30,598 bases of DNA from JAFKKS01 sp039808325 (GTDB lineage: Bacteria; Pseudomonadota; Alphaproteobacteria; Rhizobiales; Xanthobacteraceae): contig JBDHSU010000035.1 of the NCBI GenBank assembly GCA_039808325.1, positions 1-30,598 of the forward strand, given 5' to 3'. Position 1 is the stretch's first letter; each line of letters opens with the position of its first letter. Shown piece after piece: positions 23,651 to 30,598 of the stretch. The notes under the pieces are model-generated. The model was not told where the DNA came from. It searched no databases and saw only the letters and a program-made list of their open reading frames with translations. A program made the position numbers and the translations under genes.

Positions 23651-24796
23651 ATGGGGTTGCTTTCGAGTTTTTGGGGGTGGGGCTACGGACTTCTCGGTTA
23701 CTTGATTCCGTTTCTTTTCGTCCTGAGCATCGTCGTTTTCTTCCACGAATTGGGTCATTTCCTCGTCGCGCGGTGGTGCGGTATCCGCATCCTCACGTTC
23801 TCGATCGGCTTCGGCCCTGAGATTTGCGGCTTCAACGATCGCCACGGCACCCGCTGGAAGCTGGCGGCGATTCCCCTCGGTGGCTACGTCAAGTTTTTCG
23901 GCGACGAGAACGCGGCCAGCGTTCCGGACACGGGCGCGATTGCGACCATGGATCCGAAGGAACGCGCCGTCAGCTTCTTCGGCAAGAGCCTGGGCCAGCG
24001 CGCGGCCGTCGTCGCGGCCGGTCCGATCGCCAATTTCGTCCTCGCCATCGTCATCTTCGCCGGTGTTTTCTCGATTTACGGCAAGCAGATCGCGGCGCCG
24101 CGCGTCGACGCCGTACAGCCGGGCAGCGCCGCTGCCACCGCCGGCTTCAAGCCCGGAGACCTCGTTGTTTCCATCGACGGGACGGCGATCGAGAGCTTCA
24201 ACGATATGCAACGCATCGTCAGCACCAGCGCCGGTGAAAAGCTGCGAATCGTGGTCGAGCGGGGCGGGGTTTCGGAAACCCTGACGGCGACGCCGGACCT
24301 GCGCGAACTCAAGGACAATTTCGGCAACGTCCATCGCGTCGGCGTGCTCGGGATTTCCCGGTCGACGGCGCCGGGCGACGTGAAGGTGCAGTCGGTCATC
24401 CCGATCGCCGCGATCGGGATGGGAGTGCAGGAAACCTGGTTCGTGGTCGACCGGACCCTGAGCTATCTCGGCGGTATCGTCACGGGACGGGAATCGGCCG
24501 ACCAGCTCGGAGGGCCGATTCGCATCGCCCAGGTATCCGGCCAGGTGGCGACGGCTGGATTCGTCGCCCTCATGCACCTCGCGGCGGTGCTGTCGGTCTC
24601 CATCGGAATGCTCAACCTGTTCCCGATTCCCTTGCTGGATGGGGGGCACCTGCTGTTTTACGGAATCGAGGCCGTGCGGGGGCGTCCGCTATCGGATCGG
24701 GCGCAGGAAATCGGCTTCCGCGTGGGGCTCGCGATCGTGCTGATGCTGATGATTTTCGCCACCTTCAACGACATTCTGCATCTGGCCACCTCCTGA
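23651..24796 (+). CDS. rseP: RIP metalloprotease RseP (site-2 protease family)
   Basis: A 381-aa inner-membrane zinc protease that cuts transmembrane segments, for example of anti-sigma factors, as E. coli RseP does; in Caulobacter the equivalent is MmpA. HELGH (32-36) lies in the first membrane helix and NLFPIPLLDGGH (322-333) supplies the third zinc ligand. One PDZ domain (about 148-212) is visible, not the two of E. coli RseP. Four membrane segments fit the family. It follows dxr and precedes bamA, the standard envelope cluster. The actual substrate in this organism is unknown. Confidence 0.94.
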   Translation: MGLLSSFWGWGYGLLGYLIPFLFVLSIVVFFHELGHFLVARWCGIRILTFSIGFGPEICGFNDRHGTRWKLAAIPLGGYVKFFGDENAASVPDTGAIATMDPKERAVSFFGKSLGQRAAVVAAGPIANFVLAIVIFAGVFSIYGKQIAAPRVDAVQPGSAAATAGFKPGDLVVSIDGTAIESFNDMQRIVSTSAGEKLRIVVERGGVSETLTATPDLRELKDNFGNVHRVGVLGISRSTAPGDVKVQSVIPIAAIGMGVQETWFVVDRTLSYLGGIVTGRESADQLGGPIRIAQVSGQVATAGFVALMHLAAVLSVSIGMLNLFPIPLLDGGHLLFYGIEAVRGRPLSDRAQEIGFRVGLAIVLMLMIFATFNDILHLATS

Positions 24797-24852
24797 CCGT
24801 GGCCGCCGGGCAACGCTTTGAATTGAAATGATATTGTGACCAGGGGGATCGG

Positions 24853-24880
24853 TTGCGGCGGGGTGAAAAGACTGTACAAG
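24853..24880 (+). promoter_or_regulatory. candidate promoter before bamA
   Basis: TTGCGG (24853-24858) and TACAAG (24875-24880) are 16 bases apart, about 60 bases before the bamA ATG. The match is moderate and the spacing one base short. The 143-base gap after rseP makes a separate bamA promoter plausible. Confidence 0.3.
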
Positions 24881-24939
24881 CGCCTGAGGTGCCATGCGTT
24901 GGTCCGGCGCGAGGCCGAAAGAAGAAGGACGCAGTGCGG

Positions 24940-27396
24940 ATGAAGTTTTGGGCGGGGTTGGTACGCGGACTGGGGGTCGCGTGTGCCGTATATGGTGCGG
25001 CGATCGCCGGCGTCGGAATGGGCGCTGTGGCGGTGTCCGCGCCGGCGCAAGCGCAATCCGCAAGCTCGATCGTCGTGCAGGGGAACCGTCGCGTCGATGC
25101 CGAAACGATTCGCGGCTATTTCCGCACCAATCCCGGCGAGCGTCTGGACGCGGTGAAGCTCAACGACGCCTATCAGGCGCTGCTGGCGACCGGCCTGTTC
25201 GAAGACGTGCGCATCAACCAGGTCGGCGGCCGGATCGTCGTCACGGTCGTCGAAGCCTCGATCATCAATCGGGTCCAGTTCGAGGGCAATCGTCAGGTCA
25301 AGGACGAGCAGCTCGCGGCGGAAGTCCAGTCGAAGTCGCGCGCGCCGCTGTCGCGCCAGACCGTTCGCTCCGACGTGCAGCGCATTGTCGACATCTATCG
25401 CGGCAACGGCCGTTACAACGTCCGCGTCGATCCGAAGATCATCGATCGCCAGAATGGCCGCGTCGACCTCGTCTTCGAGATCACCGAGGGCAAGAAGACC
25501 ACCGTCAAGGATCTCAACTTCGTCGGCAACCGCGCCTATTCGTCGAGCCGGCTCGCGGACGTCATCAAGACGTCGAAGACCAACATCTTCAGCTTCTTCA
25601 AGTCGACCGATAATTTCGACGCCGACAAGGTGGAGCAGGACAAGGATCTCCTTCGCCGCTTCTATCTGAAGCACGGCTATGCCGACGTGCGCATCGTCTC
25701 GGCGGTGTCCGAGTTCGACCCGGCGCGCAACGGCTTCGTCGTGACCTTCGTCATCGACGAGGGCGCGCCGTATCGCTTCAGCACGATCGACATCCAGTCG
25801 AATGTGCGCGACGTCAATCCCAGCATGCTGCGCTCGAAGCTGCGCATGTCGTCGGGCGAGCTTTACGACGCCGAGGCGGTGGAAAAGACGGTCGAGCAGA
25901 TGACGCTCGAACTCGCGAAGAGCGGCTACGCCTTCGCGCAGGTGCGCCCGCGCGGCGACCGCAACTACGAGAATCACACGGTCAGTCTCGTTTTCGTCGT
26001 CGACCAGGGCGCGCGCGCCTACATCGAGCGGATCAATATCCGCGGCAACACGCGCACGCGCGACTACGTCATCCGCCGCGAATTCGATATCGGCGAAGGC
26101 GACCCCTACAATCACGCGCTGATCGACCGTGCCGAGAAGCGCCTGAAGAACCTCGGCTACTTCAAGACCGTGAAGCTCTCCAGCGAGCCCGGCTCGGCGC
26201 CGGACCGGGTGATCGTCAATGTCGATGTCGAGGAACAGGCGACGGGCGAATTCTCGGTCGCCGGCGGTTATTCGACGTCGGACGGATTGCTGGCGGAAGT
26301 CAGCATCGGCGAGCGCAACCTTCTCGGCCGCGGCCAGTACGCCAAGGCGTCGGTGCAGTACAGTGAGCTCGCGCGCGGCTTCGAACTGTCGTTCGTCGAG
26401 CCCTATCTGCTCGGCTATCGTCTGGCGTTCGGCGTCGACATCTTCTCACGCGTGGCGCTCGCGTCGACCTATCAGTCGTACCAGAGCGAGACGACGGGCT
26501 TCGGCTTCCGTTTCGGCATTCCGATCACGGACGAAGTGAGCTTCCAGGCTCGCTACTCGCTCTACAACACCGAAGTCAAAATCAGTGATGTTAATAACTG
26601 TTACCCGGCAAGTACGGTAACTCCTGTTTGTATTCCGGCGTCGCCCGCCGTTCGCGAATTGGCCAATTCCGGCGGCGTGCTGACCTCGCTCGTGGGCTAC
26701 ACGCTGACCTACAATACGCTCGACAACAACCGGAATCCCACCAAGGGCTTGCTGGCCGAGTTGAAGCAGGACTTCGCGGGCGTCGGTGGCGATTCGCAGT
26801 TCGTGCGCACGACCGGCGACATCAAGTACTACTACAATGTGTGGGACGACCTCGTCGCATTGTTCCACGTCCAGGGCGGTAACATCACCGGCTGGGGCAA
26901 CCAGGCTCTGCGCTCGACCGACCACTTCTTCCTTGGTCCGTCGATCGTGCGTGGCTTCGAGCCGGCCGGCATCGGTCCGCGCGATACGACGCCGGGCTCC
27001 TTCCACGATGCGCTTGGCGGTACGATGTACTGGGGCGCCAGCTTCGAGGTGCAGTATCCGCTATTCTTCGCGCCGAAGGATAACGGCCTGAAGCTCGCGG
27101 CCTATGTCGACGCCGGTTCGGTCTGGGATTATCAAGGTATCACCTCGTATCAGGGGCCGCGCGATACCATCGCTCAGACCATCACGCCGCGGGATTCGAA
27201 TATCGTCCGCAGCTCGGTCGGCGTCGGCTTGATCTGGGACTCGCCGTTCGGCCCGCTGCGTTTCGACTATGCGATCGCGCTGACCAAGGACGATTACAAG
27301 GTCTTCAACCCGGCTCTCAACAATGGGGCAGGTGCTTACGAGAACGCCGGCGACCGCACCCAGGCCTTCCGCTTCAGCGGCGGCACCAAGTTCTAA
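24940..27396 (+). CDS. bamA: outer membrane protein assembly factor BamA
   Basis: An 818-aa outer-membrane protein that folds beta-barrels into the membrane. A signal peptide (about 1-38, ending AQAQ) precedes five POTRA domains (about 40-400; NRRVDAETIRGYF marks the first). The 16-strand barrel then runs to a terminal Phe (GGTKF). VRGFEPAGIGPRD is the conserved lid-loop motif and corresponds to VRGF of E. coli. I chose ATG 24940 for the signal peptide, with AAGAAGGA upstream; longer openings add basic residues. Residues 547-567 in a barrel loop use AT-rich codons and include Cys554 and Cys564, unlike the rest of the gene. Confidence 0.96.
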   Translation: MKFWAGLVRGLGVACAVYGAAIAGVGMGAVAVSAPAQAQSASSIVVQGNRRVDAETIRGYFRTNPGERLDAVKLNDAYQALLATGLFEDVRINQVGGRIVVTVVEASIINRVQFEGNRQVKDEQLAAEVQSKSRAPLSRQTVRSDVQRIVDIYRGNGRYNVRVDPKIIDRQNGRVDLVFEITEGKKTTVKDLNFVGNRAYSSSRLADVIKTSKTNIFSFFKSTDNFDADKVEQDKDLLRRFYLKHGYADVRIVSAVSEFDPARNGFVVTFVIDEGAPYRFSTIDIQSNVRDVNPSMLRSKLRMSSGELYDAEAVEKTVEQMTLELAKSGYAFAQVRPRGDRNYENHTVSLVFVVDQGARAYIERINIRGNTRTRDYVIRREFDIGEGDPYNHALIDRAEKRLKNLGYFKTVKLSSEPGSAPDRVIVNVDVEEQATGEFSVAGGYSTSDGLLAEVSIGERNLLGRGQYAKASVQYSELARGFELSFVEPYLLGYRLAFGVDIFSRVALASTYQSYQSETTGFGFRFGIPITDEVSFQARYSLYNTEVKISDVNNCYPASTVTPVCIPASPAVRELANSGGVLTSLVGYTLTYNTLDNNRNPTKGLLAELKQDFAGVGGDSQFVRTTGDIKYYYNVWDDLVALFHVQGGNITGWGNQALRSTDHFFLGPSIVRGFEPAGIGPRDTTPGSFHDALGGTMYWGASFEVQYPLFFAPKDNGLKLAAYVDAGSVWDYQGITSYQGPRDTIAQTITPRDSNIVRSSVGVGLIWDSPFGPLRFDYAIALTKDDYKVFNPALNNGAGAYENAGDRTQAFRFSGGTKF

Positions 27397-27406
27397 GCGC
27401 CGCCTC

Positions 27407-27440
27407 GGCGGCCCGAGCCCGGTTTCCGGGGCGGGCCGCC
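27407..27440. terminator. possible terminator hairpin after bamA
   Basis: GGCGGCCCG (27407-27415) and CGGGCCGCC (27432-27440) pair perfectly over 9 bases, 11 bases after the bamA stop, with further CCCGG/CCGGGG pairing inside. No T-run follows, so it may only slow or protect the transcript. The remaining gap to lpxD (27441-27563) shows no clear promoter. Confidence 0.4.
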
Positions 27441-27563
27441 TGCGCCCGCCGACTTAGGCGTGGATAAGCCCGTATCGCCATTCGGCGAAGCTTCGGCTAA
27501 GACTCACGGAACAAATGCCAATTTTGGGGCGGCGCGAGCCGTCCCAATTCATGTGCCGACGCA

Positions 27564-28622
27564 ATGAGTGAACCGCTTTTCTATCCGCGCCCGCAGGGGT
27601 TGACCGCGCGTGAAGTCGCCGCGCTGACGGGCGCCGAGCTGGCGGCCGGCGTCTCGCCGGATCGCAGGATCGACGGCATCGCGGCGCTCGATCATGCCGG
27701 CCCGTCGGATCTCACCTTTCTCGACAACCCGAAATATCTCGGGCAGTTGGCGGGGACCGATGCGGGCCTTTGCCTCGTCGCCAAGCGGTTTGCCGGCCAA
27801 ATCCCGCCAAGCCTTCCCTTCGCCATTGCCCGCGAGCCCTACCGCGCCTTCGTGACCGTGGCGCGCGCCTTGTTCCCGTCCGCCTTGCGCCCCGCTCCCA
27901 TGTTCGGCGGAGGCTCGGAGGGCGCGTTCGTCCATCCGGGCGCCCATCTCGAGGCCGGCGTGAGCATCGACCCCGGCGTGGTGGTTGGGCCGGGCGCCGA
28001 GATCGGCAGCGATACCGTCGTGAGCGCCGGGGCCGTGATCGGTCCGGAGGTCCGCATCGGGCGGAACTGCAGGGTCGGCGCCGGTGCGACGATCACGCAT
28101 GCCCTGGTCGGCGATCGCGTGGTGATTCACCCCGGCTGCCGGATCGGCCAGGACGGTTTCGGCTATCTGCCGGGTGCGAAGGGGCACGAGAAGGTGCCGC
28201 AGGTCGGCCGCGTCATCATCCAGGACGACGTCGAGATCGGCGCCAATACGACGATCGATCGCGGCGCCAGCCGCGACACCGTGATCGGCGAGGGGACCAA
28301 GATCGATAACCTGGTCCAGATCGGCCACAATGTTGTCATCGGCCGGCATTGTGTGCTTGTTGCCCAGACGGGATTGTCGGGCAGCACGACCGTCGGCGAT
28401 TTCGTGATGCTGGGAGCGCGCGTGGGATCCAACAATCACGTGACGATCGGCGACGGCGCACAGATTGCCGCCATCAGCATCGTCAACGACGACGTGCCCG
28501 AGGGGGCGCGCTGGGGCGGCACGCCGGCGAAGCCGATCAAGCAGTGGTTCCGGGAAATGAAAGTATTGGAGCGGATGGCGAACCGCGACGCGTCGGGCGC
28601 GCAGTATGAGGGAGACGCATGA
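27564..28622 (+). CDS. lpxD: UDP-3-O-acylglucosamine N-acyltransferase
   Basis: A 352-aa lipid A enzyme that adds the N-linked hydroxyacyl chain from acyl-ACP. An N-terminal uridine-binding domain (about 1-110) is followed by hexapeptide repeats forming a left-handed beta-helix (about 120-310). The catalytic His255 lies in IDNLVQIGHNVVIG. C-terminal GGTPAKPIKQWFREMKVLERM is the usual trimer tail. Its TGA overlaps the fabZ ATG (ATGA). It begins the lpxD-fabZ-lpxA-lpxI run. Confidence 0.96.
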   Translation: MSEPLFYPRPQGLTAREVAALTGAELAAGVSPDRRIDGIAALDHAGPSDLTFLDNPKYLGQLAGTDAGLCLVAKRFAGQIPPSLPFAIAREPYRAFVTVARALFPSALRPAPMFGGGSEGAFVHPGAHLEAGVSIDPGVVVGPGAEIGSDTVVSAGAVIGPEVRIGRNCRVGAGATITHALVGDRVVIHPGCRIGQDGFGYLPGAKGHEKVPQVGRVIIQDDVEIGANTTIDRGASRDTVIGEGTKIDNLVQIGHNVVIGRHCVLVAQTGLSGSTTVGDFVMLGARVGSNNHVTIGDGAQIAAISIVNDDVPEGARWGGTPAKPIKQWFREMKVLERMANRDASGAQYEGDA

Positions 28623-29068
28623 CGGAAATTCCTTTCTCGCTAAGCCCGCAGCAGATCCTCGAATATCTTCCGCATCGCTATCCGTTCTTGCTGGTCGATC
28701 GCATTGAGCAGATTCGCGGCGACGAGTTTTGCGTCGGTATCAAGAACGTGACGTTCAACGAGCCGTGCTTTCAAGGGCATTTCCCCGGCCGTCCGGTCAT
28801 GCCCGGCGTCTTGCTGCTGGAAGGCATGGCGCAGACCGCTGGCGCCATTTGTGCGGTTGCGCTGGGGCAGGATCGTCCGCGTCTCGTCTATTTCCTCACC
28901 ATCGATAAGGCGAAGTTCCGCCAGCCGGTGGTTCCCGGCGACCGCGTCGAGTTCCATATGACCAAGCTGTCGCAGCGGCGCACCATGTGGTGGTACCGCG
29001 GCGAGGCGAAAGTGGGCGGCAAGGTGGTTTGCGAGGCCGAACTCGGCGCGATGATGGCGGATCGGTAG
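28619..29068 (+). CDS. fabZ: 3-hydroxyacyl-ACP dehydratase FabZ
   Basis: A 149-aa hot-dog-fold enzyme that removes water from 3-hydroxyacyl-ACP in fatty acid elongation. The active site is QGHFPGRPVMPGVLLLEGMA with His54 and Glu68. It competes with LpxA and LpxD for hydroxyacyl-ACP, and its place between their genes sets the balance of phospholipid and lipid A supply, as in other gram-negatives. AGGGAGA lies 4 bases before the ATG. The lpxA gene follows after 7 bases. Confidence 0.97.
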   Translation: MTEIPFSLSPQQILEYLPHRYPFLLVDRIEQIRGDEFCVGIKNVTFNEPCFQGHFPGRPVMPGVLLLEGMAQTAGAICAVALGQDRPRLVYFLTIDKAKFRQPVVPGDRVEFHMTKLSQRRTMWWYRGEAKVGGKVVCEAELGAMMADR

Positions 29069-29075
29069 TCCACTC

Positions 29076-29879
29076 ATGGCGCGTATTCATCCTCTCGCTC
29101 ATGTCGAAAGCGGCGCGCGCATCGCGGACGACGCCGAGATCGGCCCGTTCTGCGTGATCGGTCCGCATGTCGAGATCGGGCCCGGCTGCCGCCTCATCGC
29201 GCACGTCCACGTCGCGGGCCATACGACGCTCGGCGCGCGCAGCATCGCGCATCCTTACGTCTCCCTCGGCGGTCCGCCGCAGTCGCAGAGCTATCATGGC
29301 GAGCCGACGCGGCTGGAAATCGGCGAGGCCTGCGATCTGCGCGAAGGCGTGACGATGAATATCGGCACCGTCGCCGGCGGCGGTCTCACCAAGGTCGGCG
29401 CGCGCGGCTTCTACATGGCCAACGCGCATGTCGGGCACGACTGCGTCGTTGGGGACGACGTCGTGTTCGCCAACAGCGCGACGCTTGGCGGCCACTGCGA
29501 AATCGGCGACCAGGTGTTCATCGGCGGCCTGTCCGCCGTGCATCAATGGACGCGCATTGGCTCGCAGGCGATGATCGGCGGCGTCAGCGGCGTGCGCGGC
29601 GACGTGATCCCGTTCGGTCTTGCCAGCGGCGATCAGGCGCGGATGATGGGCGTCAATGTCGTCGGCATGAAGCGGCGTAAATTCGAGCGGGGGACAATCG
29701 CCGCGGCGCGACAAGCCTACCGCGAAATTTTCTTCGGCACCGCCAGTCTCGACGATCGACTGCACGCAACCGAGGAGAAATTTGCCGGCGAGCCGGTCGT
29801 CGCGGCGATCATCGCGTTCATCCGCTCGCGCGAGCATCGCTCCTTGTGTCGGCCGACAGGGACGGATACGCGGGCGTGA
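29076..29879 (+). CDS. lpxA: acyl-ACP--UDP-N-acetylglucosamine O-acyltransferase
   Basis: A 267-aa trimeric beta-helix enzyme and the first step of lipid A synthesis. Hexapeptide repeats run from about residue 8 to 190, with the catalytic base His121 in MANAHVGHDC. The C-terminal helical part contains GMKRRKFERGTIAAARQAYREIFF. The stop is 4 bases before the lpxI ATG. There is no strong ribosome site at the start; coupling with fabZ is likely. Confidence 0.96.
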   Translation: MARIHPLAHVESGARIADDAEIGPFCVIGPHVEIGPGCRLIAHVHVAGHTTLGARSIAHPYVSLGGPPQSQSYHGEPTRLEIGEACDLREGVTMNIGTVAGGGLTKVGARGFYMANAHVGHDCVVGDDVVFANSATLGGHCEIGDQVFIGGLSAVHQWTRIGSQAMIGGVSGVRGDVIPFGLASGDQARMMGVNVVGMKRRKFERGTIAAARQAYREIFFGTASLDDRLHATEEKFAGEPVVAAIIAFIRSREHRSLCRPTGTDTRA

Positions 29880-29883
29880 TCGG

Positions 29884-30598
29884 ATGCCATCGCGCGAGGA
29901 TACCGGCTCCGTCTCTTCCCCTACTTCGCTCGCCGAACCGAACGCCGACACGGCGCTGACCATTATTTGCGGCAGCGGGCCGCTGCCTGCCGCCGTCGCC
30001 GATGCCGCGGTCCGCCGCGGCCGTTCGGTTTTCCTCATCGCCATCGAGGGCTGGGCGGAGGCGGGCGCGGTGGCGCGCTACCCGCATGCGTGGATCAAGC
30101 TCGGCCAGTTCGGGCGCGCCTGGCGGCTCGCGCGCGCGGCCGGCTCCCGTGATATCGTTTGCATCGGCGGATTGGTGCGCCCCGCGGTCGGTTCCTTGCG
30201 TCTCGATTGGGAGACGATACGCCTGCTGCCGAGGCTGTACCGCTTGTTTCGCGGTGGCGACGATCATCTGCTTTCGGGGCTGGGCCGCATCTTCGCCGAG
30301 CGTGGCTTTCGCATGGTGGCGGCGCAGGACGTGGCGCCCGATATCCTCGCGCCCGCGGGCGTGCTGACACGGCGCGAGCCAACGCAACGCGAGGCGGACG
30401 ACATCGCGTTTGGCTTCGCGCTGCTCGACGCGATGGGACCGTTCGATGTCGGGCAGGCGCTGGTCGTCGCCGCGCGTCGCGTGCTTGCGGTGGAGGCGGC
30501 GGAAGGCACGGACCAGATGCTGCAACGGATCGGTGTGCTGCGCGCGAACGGCCGCATCGCGCTTCCCGCTGGACAGGGCGTCCTTGTCAAGGCGCCGA
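29884..30598 (+). CDS. lpxI: UDP-2,3-diacylglucosamine pyrophosphatase LpxI (DUF1009), 3' end missing
   Basis: The first 238 codons are in the window with no stop; the gene runs off the end. The opening LTIICGSGPLPAAVADAA is the LpxI N-terminal motif. KLGQFGRAWRLARAAGSRDI, GLVRPAVGSLRLDWE, LLSGLGRIFAERGFR and GILTRREPT-like GVLTRREPTQREADDIAFG match DUF1009. LpxI hydrolyses UDP-2,3-diacylglucosamine to lipid X in the many alphaproteobacteria that lack LpxH. The position directly after lpxA fits, and lpxB would be expected next, outside the window. Confidence 0.93.
   Translation, partial: MPSREDTGSVSSPTSLAEPNADTALTIICGSGPLPAAVADAAVRRGRSVFLIAIEGWAEAGAVARYPHAWIKLGQFGRAWRLARAAGSRDIVCIGGLVRPAVGSLRLDWETIRLLPRLYRLFRGGDDHLLSGLGRIFAERGFRMVAAQDVAPDILAPAGVLTRREPTQREADDIAFGFALLDAMGPFDVGQALVVAARRVLAVEAAEGTDQMLQRIGVLRANGRIALPAGQGVLVKAP

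Overview
The window is GC-rich chromosomal DNA from an alphaproteobacterium, most likely Hyphomicrobiales (Bradyrhizobium/Rhodopseudomonas/Xanthobacteraceae-like). The grounds are the gene orders rsh-acpS-lepB-rnc-era-recO and rpsB-tsf-pyrH-frr-uppS-cdsA-dxr-rseP-bamA-lpxD-fabZ-lpxA-lpxI, the use of LpxI, a ribosomal protein S2 with a C-terminal extension, and several families of palindromic intergenic repeats that I associate with that group. The assignment rests on recognising families and gene order, not on a database search.

Layout. (1) 1-4874, + strand: the end of the (p)ppGpp synthetase/hydrolase gene, then acpS, two adjacent lepB paralogues, rnc, era and recO, mostly with 4-base ATGA overlaps typical of one operon. 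A palindromic repeat sits between the two lepB genes. (2) 4919-8019: a secreted glycine-rich protein on the - strand, then parC. A second, inverted copy of the lepB repeat follows parC. (3) 8150-16830: a looser block of single genes. It holds a 93-aa hypothetical protein, a DUF4168 secreted protein, a Nramp/MntH metal transporter with a Mur/Fur-like site, an orphan molybdenum hydroxylase large subunit with an amidase behind it, and a two-part L,D-transpeptidase. These are separated by three further palindromic repeat types. (4) 17067-30598, + strand: a clear promoter, then translation (rpsB, tsf, frr), UMP kinase, isoprenoid and phospholipid steps (uppS, cdsA, dxr), envelope proteolysis and outer-membrane assembly (rseP, bamA), and lipid A synthesis (lpxD, fabZ, lpxA, lpxI). 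lpxI runs off the window end.

Together the core genes couple translation and growth control to envelope building. UppS and Dxr feed undecaprenyl carrier, CdsA feeds phospholipid, FabZ/LpxA/LpxD/LpxI make lipid A, BamA inserts outer-membrane proteins, RseP and LepB process membrane and exported proteins, and the L,D-transpeptidase probably acts on peptidoglycan.

I found no CRISPR array, tRNA, rRNA, prophage, transposase or defence system, and no convincing wholly new system. The points most worth a second look are the 119-bp inverted repeat pair around lepB2-parC, the isolated CoxL-like enzyme, the odd codon patch in a BamA loop, the L,D-transpeptidase architecture with its hairpin leader, and the phased 11-bp repeats before the molybdoenzyme.
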